Source: Hydractinia symbiolongicarpus (Eukaryota; Cnidaria; Hydrozoa; Anthoathecata; Hydractiniidae). From it: a stretch of 64,000 nt of DNA. Below the pieces are notes generated by a model. The model saw nothing but the letters and a program-made list of their open reading frames with translations. It ran no database searches and had not been told where the DNA came from. The stretch lies in assembly GCF_029227915.1 (NCBI RefSeq), contig NC_079875.1:25244001-25308000 (forward strand), in the 5' to 3' direction. The position numbers and the translations under genes are program-made. Shown here in pieces: positions 11,100 through 23,731 of this stretch; position 1 is the stretch's first letter; each line of letters begins with the position of its first letter.

Positions 11100-12015
11100 T
11101 CCATATCTTTTTGACAGGAAGTGCAGGTTGTGGAAAGTCACATTTGATAACAACAATTTCTGACATGCTAAAGAAAGCACTTTCCTATCGTGCAGGGAAC
11201 TTAGAAAAGGATAAAATTCTCATTCTAGCGCCAACTGGTGTTGCTGCCATCAATGTAGAGGGAAATACAATACATTCGGCCTTGGGTATACCAATTGATA
11301 GAAACTTTGTTAAGAACATTTCAAAGTTAAATGATAAAAAAAATGTATGCTGCGAAACAAATTTGCAGAATTAAGCATTATTGTTATAGACGAAATCTCA
11401 ATGGTTTCAAACAAACTGCTTTTACACATTCATCAGCGCCTAACCGAAATATTTGGATGCTCAGAAGACATTTCATTTGCAGGAATATCTGTGATAGCAT
11501 GTGGCTTAACGCAAAAGTCATATTGACGTCAAACATTGACGTATCAGATAAACTTATAAACGGACAGATTGGAACTGTTCATCGTATAAAAACCGATAGA
11601 TTAGAAAAAGTTACGAAAGTATATCTAAAAATGGAAGACAAAAACACAGGACTTAAAGCCATGCGAACAGATCCATATACTATGCAAGAAAATGTTGTTC
11701 CAATTAACCGAATAGGGAAAGAAATCAAGTTTAACAAATATAACCCATCCTCGCCTTCTATGAAACGAATGCAATTCCCACTAATGATGTCGTGGGCCTG
11801 CACTGTTCATAAGTTTCAAGTACAAAAACATTTGATAAAATTGTTGTTTGCTTTAATTTAATAAAGCAAAGAGCCTTTCACTCTATGTTCACTCTATGTT
11901 GCTACAAATCTATGTTGCGTCGAGTAGAGTTACATGTTTAGAGGGTTTGTACCTAACGAGAACATTTACCAGATCAGCTGTTAAAGCAGATATCCGAGCA
12001 ACGGAGCAATACAAT
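11100..12015 (+). pseudogene. PIF1-like helicase domain of the Helitron, broken
   Basis: Walker A is at the start ('LTGSAGCGKSHLI', about 11,111), followed by 'ILAPTGVAAINVEGNTIHSA'. Walker B lies in another frame near 11,370-11,410 ('IIVIDEISMVSN'). Motifs of the second RecA fold follow at 11,520-11,861 ('VILTSNIDVSDKLINGQIGT', 'MMSWACTVHKFQ') and 11,896-12,010 ('YVASSRVTCLEGLYLT'). This is the order of PIF1-family superfamily 1 helicases that unwind DNA during Helitron transposition. Part of the middle of the domain seems deleted between the Walker B region and 'ILTSN', and there are at least three frame changes. Confidence 0.85.
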
Positions 12016-12039
12016 TATATGCGAGAACATTCGAAGTTG

Positions 12040-12670
12040 ATGTCAAGAGATACTGGCTTAATGAGTGAAAATTCTGCTATAGTTACTCTTCTTAATACAA
12101 GGTCGCACAACACACATAAAAACGATATTAGGTCCGACCGTGTTCTCATAGAAAGTGATTTATTATGCCTAACAGAAACCCAGATAACATATAACACCCA
12201 ATGCGACACAAAAGTAGGTTCCTTTAATTTGATTTTGAACATCGATGTGGATAGGTTTTCTAGTCTTTTAGTTGGACATAACGAAACTATAGAATTGTTT
12301 GATATTGTAGAGATTCCAGGGGCAATATTTTTTAAAATGACAAAAAGAATGTTTCACGAAAACGCTATTAGTGTTCTGCTTCTATATATATATAAAATTC
12401 CCTCAATAGAGATGAGTCATTATACCTTATTCAGCATTTTTTGGGAAATGAAACTGTTGATATTATACTCGGAGATTTTAATGTAAACGCATTTAGCGAC
12501 GAAAACTATTTCCTTGATTTTCTTACTGAATATAAACAAGTTGTAACCTCTCCAACTCATATATCAGGTTCACATCTATGTCCATGAGAATGTTCTAACC
12601 ATCTTTGACGTCGAGACCTTCGTTAAAAATGTCTATTTCAGTGACCATGACGCAGTCCGGCTTCAAATCT
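12040..12670 (+). pseudogene. Endonuclease/exonuclease/phosphatase (EEP, AP-endonuclease-like) domain, copy 1
   Basis: Directly after the helicase comes 'IVTLLNTRSHNTHKNDIRSD' with 'SDLLCLTETQI', the N-terminal metal-binding Asn and Glu motifs of EEP nucleases. Near 12,465-12,660 other frames give 'LGDFNVNAF', 'SPTHISGS' and 'YFSDHDAVRLQI', the C-terminal GDFN and SDH motifs. A nuclease domain at the helicase C-terminus is a hallmark of Helentron-type elements. The middle is degraded. Confidence 0.75.
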
Positions 12671-12689
12671 CTCTGGCATAGAAATTTAC

Positions 12690-12960
12690 ACAACATTGAA
12701 GGCTACATAGCCAAGTGTATCCCAGATTACAATACACAGTTTCCTCTTACTTTAGCTTGGGCTTGTACTGTACACAAAGTTCAAAGTAAGTCAATACAAA
12801 AAGCAGTAATACGTTTTGATCTCGTCAAACAACGGAGTTTTAATTTCGGACAGATGTATGTCGTTCTCAGCGGAGTAACTTCATTAAATGGATTGTATTT
12901 AACAGGTGAATTTAACAAAAAAAGCAATAAAAGCAGACCCTGCTGTTTCTGAAGAATACG
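12690..12960 (+). pseudogene. PIF1-like helicase C-terminal fragment, second copy
   Basis: 'PDYNTQFPLTLAWACTVHKV' and 'NFGQMYVVLSGVTSLNGLYL' repeat the end of the helicase domain seen at 11,780-12,000 but with clearly different residues. It is therefore a second diverged copy rather than a continuation. It starts abruptly after the first EEP domain. This suggests nesting or unequal joining of two related Helitrons. Confidence 0.8.
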
Positions 12961-13014
12961 AACACCAAGACGAACATAAATTGCAGGTTTGCCGACTTTC
13001 ATCAAACTCGTCCA

Positions 13015-13642
13015 AATAATTTTATCATTACATTATTCAATACACGATCAACAATAAAACACGGTGGTGACATACCTTCAAGTCAATGTCTGCTAGAGAA
13101 GTGATATACTATGCATTACTGAGACACAAATAGGTAAAAATTATTGCTTACCAGAAGAGAATGACCCTTTAAGTAATTTCAAAAAATTGTTTAACAATAA
13201 CGAAGACAGATTTTGTAGCTTAGCTTTTTTTTTTTATCGTGACTAGTTATCGTGACTCGTTGGAATTATTAGACGTATTTCGCATACCATCTTTTAGCAT
13301 TATTACTGTTGTAAAAAGATTCTTCTCACCTAGGGAGCTGGTATATCGAAAAAAGAAGAGATAATATTATTTCTGGAAACGTTTGATTATTTATCAAAAA
13401 GTCAGGGTCCTGATATAGTTATGGGAGACTTCAATATTAATGCATTCAACGAGAATGAAGACCTAAGCATCACGTTAAAAGACTATTCCTTGCTTGTAAA
13501 CGAACCAACACATATCAGCGGTTCTGTACTCGATCACGTTTACATAAAAAGAGTGTTGCTCGATTTTTTTAAATTTTACTGTGAAGTTGAAACTCTCTTT
13601 TTCTCAGATCATGAAGCCTGCAAACTGGTCGTTACAAAATAA
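13015..13642 (+). pseudogene. EEP nuclease domain, second copy
   Basis: Following the second helicase fragment, broken frames give 'LFNTRSTIKHGGDI' and 'CDILCITETQIG'. Then 13,421-13,642 gives 'GDFNINAFNENEDL', 'NEPTHISGSVLDHVYI' and 'FFSDHEACKLV'. These are the same motifs in the same order as the copy at 12.04-12.67 kb, with a longer conserved end. The segment at 13,200-13,330 is frameshifted. Confidence 0.8.
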
Positions 13643-14995
13643 AATTATTTTTCCTTCCTATTAACTGTGGTAAAGTAAAATTTACCCCCTGACCAAGTCA
13701 TGCGCACAACAAACTGCAGGATATACGTTGAACTTACGAGAGATGAAGAGACACGATTGCTTTTAAGAGTCTCGACCATCCTGAAAATCTTGTATGCAGA
13801 AAATGCAACCAGCAAACTCTACGAAATAATTTCATGCGTAAAATTTTATATGTAAGTGCAACAATACCTTTTTACAAATAATTTTTTGTTTATGAGCGAT
13901 AAGTCTTATTAAACATGACGGCAGTGCAATGGAACTAATAAAAAGTTCATCGCCGTTGAGAAGTCGTTGATATGAATCGATTCCCTCGAGTCGGGGATAA
14001 AAAAAAATAAAAATTCTAGTCAACGCCAAAAAATAGATATCTTATACTTTCAACAGACTGAGATTGAGCATGCGTAGTGAATAAAAACGTGTTCGTTTAA
14101 AATTGGTTTGCGTCAGGCCCGGCAAAAGTCACTTGAAGAAACTAGGAGCACAAAAATTCCTAAAATGGCTGCACAGTTGTTACCCGAGGCTGAAAACAAC
14201 AAAATAAAACTGTATTTCTTTTAACAAATTTTGGAACAGTCAATATCAAAATGTTTACAAACTACCGAACCAACTGACAATGGCACAACATCATTATCAC
14301 CTGAAGGTGGCGAAGATATTCATAAAAAGGAAGCCCATCATTTAAAAATACTCTTGAACAATCAAATACACATATTAAACTGGTGTGCAATGTACAGGAT
14401 TCTTTTTCATATCAACGCTTAATATTAAACCAACATTGGTATTAAGAAACTCAAATTCAAGACTTTAAGCACACCTTTTTATCAACTTGTGTCAAACCAA
14501 AAAAATAAAAGAAAAAATATGTGTAAATCAAGAAGTACAATAGAAGGAACACAATATATACAACATAAGTCTAAATGATCAGCAAATGCGACTCTTATGT
14601 TTTGCAAACACACGATGTGAAGTAATTAATTAGAAGAGATTAGTAGAAAGTGGGAAGAATTAGACTTAGCCCATACAGCGCAGCTTTGTGTGAATTTCTT
14701 TTATTATCTATTATTAGCCAAACACATACACAAATCCTAAAATTACCACCAGATAGTGACATATTTTTCTCATTCAGCTTTTGTATACAAATTAAAATCT
14801 GCTACCTAACCTCTGACGTGCTGACATTTAATGCAGAGCTAAACCTTTTAGAACATTCTCTTCGCAACACCTGGTAATGCATATGAACAAAATTTATCCT
14901 ATAAAATGAAACAGAATTTACAATAAACAAAATGTCCTTCCTAATAAAAAATCCAAACTAGAAGATTCTATGCACATCAACCTATAAACATCAAG
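13643..14995. other. Non-coding stretch after the Helitron
   Basis: The Helitron 3' terminus should be here, but I found no clear terminal hairpin. Frames of 60-75 codons at 14,231 and 14,650 show no domain and read like chance. Confidence 0.35.
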
Positions 14996-15985
14996 TTAAA
15001 TAACGGTTAACCACTTATGTCGAGTATCCACTTCAACAGTCAAATCTCGAATTTCCATCAACATCTGAGTCAATTCAGCTTTATCGGTATCGAAACCAAC
15101 TACTCCCGTGTATCTTGAAAGTTCACTAACATCAATTTTGTACAGTTGCTCACCTAGTACGTCAGCCTTTACAACAATTTCCATCGATCCTTCAAGAAGA
15201 GATGATCTGAACACTACACCACAGTTTTCGCATTTGAGAATTTTCTCCTCCATAGACTTGATTTTAATCAACTTCTTACATGCACCACAAATGTGGTGCA
15301 TGTAAGAAAACTCTGGAAGTGTTACCACCATACTTAATTGAATTGGCACTTCAACATTTGGTGGAGTTTCGTCCATTATAGCATAGTATTCTGTATCGGA
15401 ACACCTAGAAAGATATTTTTCACCACTGAAGGAACGAACCAACAGGCTTATAAAGATGAAGTAATGATTACCACTGTCAACACTTTCACCAAAAAATGAT
15501 ATCCACTCTTCCCAGATAGTGAGTTCAGCTGACACAGTATCGTTGACTAAGCAAACTTGTGTATCGCAGTCCAACCCTTACTTCTTTTTCGACAGCATGA
15601 CTTAAATCTAGAGTAGCTTTTATGGATACAGTTTCGCCAACATCGTGATTACACAAATCTAATTCAACATGTTCAACAGCAGACTCAGCCCTCTCGAAAG
15701 GTACATTTAACTTTTCTATATGCGCAACATCTGTGTTTTTATTAATGACATATTTGTCAAAGTAGTTCTTTGCAGTTTCATTTTACTTCACGATGTTCTT
15801 AAGCTTCACTGCATCCCCAGAAATTTGGGCGCTGACCAATTTTTCCCGTTTCTCTACTTCAAAGCACATTGCTTTAAAAGTTTTATTTTTCGACTCGGGC
15901 GTTTGTAGCCTCACGTTAAAAAAATTGCCACTTTTTTTAGGAGACACGTTGTGGATATATGCTACAAAATCTTCATTTTTCGCTT
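14996..15985 (-). pseudogene. RPA-like single-stranded DNA-binding protein with zinc ribbon, broken
   Basis: The minus strand reads, from about 15,985 leftwards, 'NEDFVAYIHNVSPKKSGNFF', 'AMCFEVEKREKL', one in-frame stop near 15,785, then 'NYFDKYVINKN'. After a frame change near 15,575 come 'CLVNDTVSAELTIWEEWISF' and 'NHYFIFISLLVRSFSGEKYL', ending in a zinc ribbon ('CGACKKLIKI....LKCENCGVVF'). Two OB-fold-like blocks plus a C-terminal CxxC...CxxC ribbon resemble replication protein A large-subunit-like proteins found in transposons. A possible splice acceptor (tttcAG) lies just upstream at about 15,997. One nonsense codon and one shift make it a pseudogene. A link to the neighbouring Helitron is possible but unproven. 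Confidence 0.55.
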
Positions 15986-15999
15986 GATTGCCATCTGAA

Positions 16000-16793
16000 A
16001 TTTGTAAAAATAATATTAAATATATATAAATTCAAACCTTTCAAGAAAATCCTTTTATTTCTGCACAACAGGCTATTTCGTCTATATTATATACAAGATT
16101 TATGTCATGTACACAATATTTAAATTATTCTTAATGTAATGATTAGCATTAGTGCTTTACAGTCCTATTTTTTTCAGGTACCAGTAAAAAAATGCTATGC
16201 AGAGATGTGTTGTGTACTAAAGTCGCAGTTCAGGCATCTAGTTTGGAAAAACTAATGAAAAATAATTGATGACTCCACGATTTTATTTAAGGAAAAAAAT
16301 TCATACATGCAAAGTTTTTGGAGGGGGGATAACAGACAAGTACCTACCAATTCATATAAATGCCAATTGCTTTTTTAGAGTATGGTGCTTATTGGACTTA
16401 AGATATTCACATGGACTAAAGCTATATTCAGCAGAACTAATTAATTATTCATGATTTTTAATTTAAAGAGGAATTGTTGAGACTGAAGACTATAAAATCG
16501 TGACAAGTGTGTTGCAAAAGAAAAAATAAGAATATGTAGTCTGATGAAATTGTTTTTCAGAGAAAATAGATAAGTTTTCAGCCTTGTCGTTGTTCTTATT
16601 TTGTTTTTATTGTTCATCAATTTTCTTACAGTTAAAATAACAATCAAAAATTGAAATTTAAAATTTTAGAATATTCAATGATTTTTTTTCCCCTCCTCTT
16701 TAAAGTTCCGTACTTTTTCAGATTATTGCTAATGGCGTAAATCTTTACGCCGCAGGGCTTCTTGTTATATATTACAAACTTTTTTATTTATAT
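16000..16793. other. Non-coding AT-rich stretch
   Basis: No coding or RNA gene recognised. A 'ggcgtaaatctttacgcc' palindrome lies at about 16,734-16,752, and a related 'ggagatgttcaagccacagg' context recurs near 29,235. Confidence 0.35.
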
Positions 16794-17518
16794 ACTAGTC
16801 GATAGGGCCCGTGGAGTAATCCACTTAGGCAGAACGACAATGGAAAAATAGGTTGTTTTAGATTATTTGCTGATGTCAGCAGTGCAAATACACAATAAAT
16901 AAATTGAGAAACTTGTTTTCATGTTTCCTCCATTGTGTAGAGCTTACACAGCTGATCAAGAAAATGTATATAATCGTGTGGTTTTGATGAGCGATTAATG
17001 AAATGTAAGGGTTTTAAAAGTTTGCCGACGTCAGCAATGGCCCGTCAAAACCTAAAATTTTGTTTTAGAAATTTGTATACATGTTGCCTTCATCGCATAG
17101 ATCTTGAAACGCTGATCAAGAAAATGTATAGGATCATGTACTTTTGATAAATGGTTGCAGAGATATTAGGGTTTGAAGTTTTTTTCATGACGTCATCAAC
17201 CCGCCCATTCCGAAACGGATTCGTGGACCCAGGTTTGGGAAACTCACCCAAATTGGTCCCAGGTAGTCCCTAGTTACCCACGCAGGAGATGACGTCAGTT
17301 ATTTCCATCCGTTTCCAAGTTATTTAGCCTTAAATTTAAAGGTGCAATGCAATGGCTTCACTAATCTTAATATACTTTCTTTGACGTCAATATTGCTCTA
17401 ACGTCAAAGTTTGATAATCTACAGAACAAATTTATAGACGATGTTTTATAGACTTTATCAAAGAAATTTTATCGACTTTGCAAAAGTCACAGACAGAAGC
17501 TCCGTATTATTATAAGAG
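16794..17518 (-). mobile_element. Non-autonomous Helitron-like element, copy A
   Basis: Read on the minus strand it begins TCTCTTATAATAATACGGAG followed by CTTCTGTCTGTG (right edge) and ends with a GTGGA...TCCAC hairpin segment followed by CGACTAGT (left edge). The same two end signatures bound the elements at 17,519-19,981, 23,732-23,868 and 28,424-28,677. A TC start, a 3' terminal hairpin and no flanking duplication fit a Helitron/Helentron-type non-autonomous element. No coding capacity is seen. The class is inferred from the ends only. Confidence 0.6.
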
Positions 17519-19981
17519 ACTAGTCGATTAGGCCCGTGGAAAAACCACTTAGGCAGAAAAACAATTGAAAAGTTCTGTCATTTGAATTTTGATGACATCA
17601 GCAAATATTTCAGTATATTGAATATGCCTTTTACTAAAAAAATAATCTGAAAATGCTTAAAAAGAAAGTATATAAGTCATAATTTAACAAAAAAGTTCTT
17701 AAAATCTAACACAAAATATCAAATGTCAAATCGCATGAAATCCTCCCAACAAAACTTCAGACAAAATATGAAAAACAACTGCATGCAAGGTGTAAAATCT
17801 AGTTAGTAGAAAGTTACAACATTGACAGTCACAACCCAGACAGTTACGACAACAATAATAATAATGTCAGAAATAACACATATCTCAAATATGTATACAT
17901 CTTATTATGTGATTATGTTGAAAACCTTTAATATTTTAATCTGAAGTGTCGAAAAGAAAGGCTTGCAACAGTAAGCACAGATCTATGAAATAAGTTCTTT
18001 AAGCATTTTAAACATTGTCTTTTCCCTAAATGCTTATACAACAATACAACCTGCACAATATCAAAAAGCCAAACTTAAACAAACACAAAACACCTAAAAA
18101 CAAAAAGTTAAACTTTGAAAATCATTTATTCGGTTGCATACCATCCTCTCCCGCAAAAATATGCACAAAATGTAAAAATTAACCGGTTAACAAAACAATT
18201 TTTTGTCTAATGATCCGTACTGACTTTACCAAACATTTTAACCTGAAATGTCGAAAAAGCAATGAGCAAGGAGTAAATTTCAAATCAACAAAAATCATTA
18301 TTTTGAAAACATTGTATATATATATGGTTCTTCCTCACAAAAGTTTACAATAAATGTAGAACACAAAGGTTTATGAGGAGCAAATCAAAATATGAACAAA
18401 AATCAGTTCAATTGGCATGTTCTATATTGTCTTCAGCCATAAAATCTTCCACAAAATTGATATGAAACCCATCAAATTCAACTCAGAAAAAGCAGTCATT
18501 TAAGTGCATACAAAAATACAACTTGTAGAATATCAAATTATTATTTTTAGTATATATAATTGCATATGGTCCTCCCTCACAACATTTAAATTTTTGCACT
18601 AAATTTGCAACACAAAATACAAATTCTAAATAATTCCTATGGTTTTCCTCAAAAGTTTAATCAAAATATAAAAGATGAGAGGTGAACGACAAAATCAAAG
18701 TTTGCAGAATTTAATTATTTTGGTATATATATGTCTATTGATATATGCCCTTTATAACAATATTTCAATCCAAAATGTGAAAAAGAAAAACAGTTTGCAA
18801 CAAAATCAGTTATTCTGATGATATTGCATACACTTTTTCTCCACAAAAGTGTAAAAAAAGAATGGTTGTAGGAAATACTTCTGATTCAACAGAAATCAGT
18901 ATTTGCATCTTGTACTCATTAAATATTACCCAAAATTTCAAAAAACTGTGATTTGGAACGCATCAAATTTATAAATAGAGAGGGATCAGTCATTTCGGTA
19001 TGTTGTACAGAGTCCTGGCCGGTAAGAATTTATACAAAATATAAAAAAAACACAAGTTTTTTCGGTGTTGTACTCCCTCAAAAAAGTTGAAACTTTTCTT
19101 AATTGAGACAAAATGCCATAAACAAAAACATTTTAGTCAGAACATCTAGAACAACAAAAATCACTACACTTAAGGTACCAGAATTACTACATGTTAAATA
19201 AAAATCGTTTCGTCATATTGCATGTAACCGATGTATATAAGTTTAGTTACACAAAATGTGAAAAATACATTATTTGCATACACAAATTGTGAAAAATACA
19301 TTATTTGCTTAAAAACAGTCCTTAAACTCTTCTTAAATATTATGTAATACTTTTTTAAAAGTTGTTGTGGCTTGTTAATTTAAGCTTAAAATGTCAATTA
19401 AAATAAGTTACAGTCACATTCTTAGCAAAGACCACTAAAATTAGCCTACATGTAAAAAGCAACATAAAACTGAAGCTAACATAAGGTAGCTACAGCAGCT
19501 AATAGCTGGTCACTTAAATATAAACTGGAGACTTAGCTAGGTATAAAGAACATGGCTACATATTTATAAATTCCTAGCTACCTAGCTAGTTGTTGTTGGT
19601 GTGGTTGATGCTAGCTAACAAACATGTCTCGCATCAATAATATCATAAAAACTTCAAAAAACATAAACAAACCTTACAGAAACCTTTCTATACTTCATTT
19701 ATATACCATGCCCCTTTTTAAATGCTTTTGTAAAGATTTATTTTGAAGGCAAGGGAAGACAAATGCTTAAAAAGGACAGCCATCTTTTTTGCAAACACAA
19801 TTTCCGTTACTTTGTGCTAGAACTTCATTTAACAAACCACACAAAACTCGCGGCTTTTCACGACAAAGAAGACATATTTTTTTCGGCAACATCAAAGATT
19901 TTTTTCGGCAACATCAAAGGAAAATGACGATATCCACTTTGCCTGTTACGGACACACGGAACTGGCGTATTATTATATAGA
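17519..19981 (-). mobile_element. Non-autonomous Helitron-like element, copy B (about 2.5 kb)
   Basis: Starts on the minus strand with TCTATATAATAATACGCCAG (19,981 leftwards) and ends with the GTGG...CCAC region and CGACTAGT at 17,519. It abuts copy A head to tail with no spacer. Its interior (about 18,640-19,850) matches the first 1.5 kb of the window. It is AT-rich, with degenerate 'cacaaaagtt' and 'aaaatgt' words repeated many times. No credible gene is seen. Confidence 0.6.
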
Positions 19982-20280
19982 TCAAACTTTTTGCATGTGT
20001 GTTAAATGTGCAAAGTAAATGCGCGTGCATATGCGCGCGCATCACTTATCGTGAAAAGGCGGGAAATCATCCTAAAAGATGGCTGACAATGTAAACATTG
20101 AGAATTTCTTGAACGAGTTGCCTTCTTTAATTTTACAAGCAAGAGGACAAGTATTTGCAACGATCATCAATGTTTGTGAATTTTGGTATAGGAGATTAGA
20201 GCATTGTTTGCAATTTCTGATAATATTTTGTCGAAGAATAATAGACGTAGGATGTGAAAACTTCGATGGAATTGTCAGTT
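19982..20280. other. Non-coding spacer with one short frame
   Basis: Holds a 70-codon plus frame (20,079-20,291) with an ATG but no known domain, and its minus-strand mirror. It may be a leftover first exon, since it opens 'aagATGGCtgacaatg', a good Kozak-like context. I cannot support a gene. Confidence 0.25.
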
Positions 20281-20281
20281 T

Positions 20282-23200
20282 ATCTCTATAATAATAGCCG
20301 TCGTCTGTCTGTCTGTTCAAAAGGGTTACCGATATTCCTTTGATCTTTCCGCGAATTTTTAGAAAACAGGGGGTTGTTTAATAGAAAACTTTATAATTAA
20401 TTGAACTAAACCAAAAAAATTAATTTATTTCCTTACATAATTTAATTAATTTAATTGATATTCTTCTAATTTAAAAAACAAATTAGGTGATTAAAATAAA
20501 TTCATTATTTAAAAGCGCCTTTTTTAATAATAATTTACCCCCGTGACCTTTATCGCCGATTCCGCTCAGGAGCCACCGAAAACAAATAGGATGGTTTTAC
20601 TGACAGTTTAACTGACTTTGTTTTGACCGCTCGCACGTGTTTACCAATCAAAACGCCTTATTCTTTGAAAAACCAATCAAGACTTTCGCGGCCTAGACAT
20701 GCCAACGAAGAAACATGATGGCCATTTTAGTTTTTAGAAGAAGGTCAGTTCAGTGCTGTTTATAAGTCTGTTTCACCTTTGTGTCTTCTATAAGCTTTTT
20801 ATTTTCGTAATATTGGTTTTTTGTATGTTCTAAAATGTTAAGATAAATATATTGTCATGTTTTTAGTCACGTACAGATCTTAAACGCACCAGTTTTAGGA
20901 TTTTTGGCTAGGAAACGAAGATTGAGGCTAGCTAGCTAGCTAGAACCTTACTTATTCCACCATTTATTTTTGTGTTGAGACTGTAGCCATTAAGCTAGCT
21001 CCTATCTTTGGCTAGAAGTAAGAGTATAAAAATGCAGTTTGGCTACAACAATATTGTTAAACAATAAGTGTTATGCTATAAATGCAGTTAGCTAAGTTAT
21101 TTTTTCCTGAAAACTTTTTGTGCAAATAAAATGACTGACAGATTATTTTAGCTGAACCGGTAATGAGCTGTTCCCAGTGTTTTCATTAAAACGGAAGTTG
21201 CAATGAAGTTTTTTTGGAAAGGGGTATTACGCCTATACACCTGTTTAACTCTGTTTAACTATACTAAGCAGTTAGCCCAGTGTTAACAACAGACTGTTGT
21301 TTTTGGTAAAGGCCCAATGTGACAATTCATTTTCAAACTTTCTCGGTAATCACACCTGTACGGGTGTGCAACAATGTTTACCTGGACTAACCGCACAGCC
21401 CTGTTGTGTTTTTTTAAACAGAGTCTGTGAGAAGGTTTTTTCCAAAGGCGTATTTTTCCTATATGCCTGTGCAACACGGTTTAACTGTGGTAAGCGCTTA
21501 GCCCAGTGTCACGATAAATTCTTTACCTTTCACAAACATTTATTCCGCAAAATAAAATAATATTGATTGATTGTTTTTGCTATGATGGGGTCCCGACTGT
21601 TGTTTGTAAACTGTGTTTTTATTTCAGCTATCGTTGCAGGGAATATTTTTTGAAAAATATGTTACAGTCGCAAGACTATAATGGTGTACTTAATTTACGA
21701 AATACTGTATACCTGTACTAAAGCGCTCCACCTGATTGTGTGGCACAGTTTATGGCTCTTATTAAGAGCTCCACAGAGTGTTAAACGTCAGATCGCACCT
21801 TGACTTTGGCTTACCCCGGCGTTTCGACATCGGGGTAAGCCGTATTTTGTCTGTCTCTGCGCAACATGGCGGAGCAAGTAGCGAGACCCGCCGAAAATCC
21901 CCGCGGCCCTGCAGCTTTATTTCGGATCCACGGCAGACCCCGTTTTTACCGCTTTGTTTTGATCACTTACGCGTAATAGCCAATCACGAGGCTCCATTTT
22001 CACTAATGACCAATCCAAGTGCTTCGCGGCCTCAACATGCCGACGGAGGAAACATGCTACCCCTACAAAGGTCATTTTGGTTTGGAAGTGATGGTTTGAA
22101 ATTTGTATGTCTCCTTTTGATCCTCCTTATTTTGAGTACTTTTTATCCTATAGGATTATTTAGTTTATTTTCACATGTTAAGGTGAATATTTCATCACGT
22201 TTTCTAGCTACGTATAAATCTTAAACAAACCAATTTTAAGTTTTTGGCTAGCTACAAAACGTACATTTTGAGGCAGCTAGCTATAGCTAGCTTTATTTAT
22301 TCCTATACTTTTAAAGTTTTTATTGAGTTTGGTATATTATTATTTATTTTTATGTTGAAGTTGGGTCTACCTAGCTAGCTCCTCTTTTAGCTACATCCTG
22401 CTAAAAAGTGAAAGTAGCCAAATGCAGTTTGGCTGCAAGTGAAAGTAGCCAAATGCAGTTTGGCTCAACACAATTCTTCACAATTCTTATGCTAAATGCA
22501 GTTGGCAGCGGCCACTTTTATTACTGATTTAAAAATTTATTATGCAAAATAAATTTGCTGAGTAATTTTTTAAACTGAACCGGGTTAATGCCAGGCTGTT
22601 CACTGATTTCTTTTAAAACCGAAGCGATAAGGATTTTTGGAAAATGGTATTACCCCTATGCTCATGTATGACACGATTCACCTGTTAAGCGCTCAGCCTG
22701 GTGTTAACGACGGTTGTTTCCTGTGTTTTTATTTAAACCGTAGTGATAAATTTTATTTGGAAAATTTTATTACGCCTGTTACTCATGTATGACACAATTT
22801 ACATGTTAAGTGCTCAGCCTGGTGTTAATGACGTGCTTTTTCCGTGTTTTTATTTAATCCGTTGTGATAAAGTTTTTTTACCTGCAATAAACATTCAACC
22901 TGGTGTTAACAACAGGGTGTTTTGTGTGTTTTTTATTTAAATTGAAGTTGTGATAAGTTTTTTGGGAAAAGGCTATTATGGCTATAACGCATGTGTGACA
23001 CCATTTACCTGTACTAAGTGCTCAGTCCGGTGTCATGATTAATTTGTTAAGGTTTACTGAAACGTACTCCGCAAAATAAAATAATATTGACTATTTTCTT
23101 TTCTTATGACGGGGTAACAACAGGTTGTAAACTGTGTTTTTATTTCGGTTAAAGTTGCAGTAAAGTTATATATATACATATATTTTAAAAAGTACATTAC

Positions 23201-23731
23201 AACCGAAACACTATAATGTTGTGTGAGCTTTACTCAATTCACGACATATTCTGCATACCTGTACTAGAGCACTCCAATTATGGAGTTTTTTTAAGTTTTT
23301 TTATGGGGTAACGACTGGATTTTTCCTGTGTTTTAAGTTAAACCGAAATTGCAGTAAAGTTTTTTATGAAAAGGGTATTATGCGTTCTCGGCCCACTGTC
23401 CAGATTAAGTTTTGAACTTTTACGGAAACTTATTCCGCAAAATAAAATAATATTGCCCGATTGTTTTTGCTATGGCGGAGTAACAACGGTTTGTAAACTG
23501 TTTTAATTCAGCTTTTGTTGCGGGAAATTATTTTTTTTTAAATATCTTACAGTCGCAACACTGCAATGGTGTGTGCCCTCCACTTGATTTACGACATACT
23601 GCATACCCGTACTAAAGCGCTCCACCTCACCGGGTTGCACAGTTTGCGGTTCTTATTGAGCGCTCCTCAAGGCGTTCAACAACAGTTACTTGTGGCTTAA
23701 CCCGGCGTTTCAACGCCGGGTCTCCTGGCTA
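20282..23731 (+). repeat. Tandem copies of a Helitron-like non-autonomous element
   Basis: Two diverged units follow each other: about 20,282-21,840 and 21,840-23,731. Each has a TCTGTCTGTC-type start, a CATGCC(A/G)ACG(A/G)AG(A/G)AAACATG block (20,698 and 22,036), a GCTAGCTA block, an AATGCAGTTTGGCT word, repeats of about 110-130 bp containing 'gtgtttttattt..accg' and 'gctcagcctggtgtta', and a terminal CCGG-hairpin (21,809-21,842 and 23,698-23,720). Open frames inside are not conserved between units. Confidence 0.6.

Larger units (their letters stand above)
6690..13642 (+). mobile_element. Decayed autonomous Helitron-family element with accessory protease and EEP domains
   Basis: Consecutive plus-strand fragments spell out one large Helitron polyprotein. 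In order: 2A-like peptide and cysteine protease, lysine-rich repeat, zinc-finger and DUF6570-like region, Rep HUH nuclease, PIF1-like helicase, and an endonuclease/exonuclease/phosphatase (EEP) domain, followed by a second partial helicase-EEP copy. The order Rep-helicase-EEP is that of the Helentron/Helitron2 type of eukaryotic rolling-circle transposon. Every module is broken by stops or shifts, so the copy is dead. Outer boundaries (5' TC, 3' hairpin with CTRR or equivalent) were not located, so the coordinates cover the coding remnant only. Confidence 0.85.

Noticed and set aside
20079-20291. 70-codon frame starting in a good initiation context
   Set aside because: No recognisable domain, and its end runs into the start of a repeat element; kept only as a note in the spacer entry.
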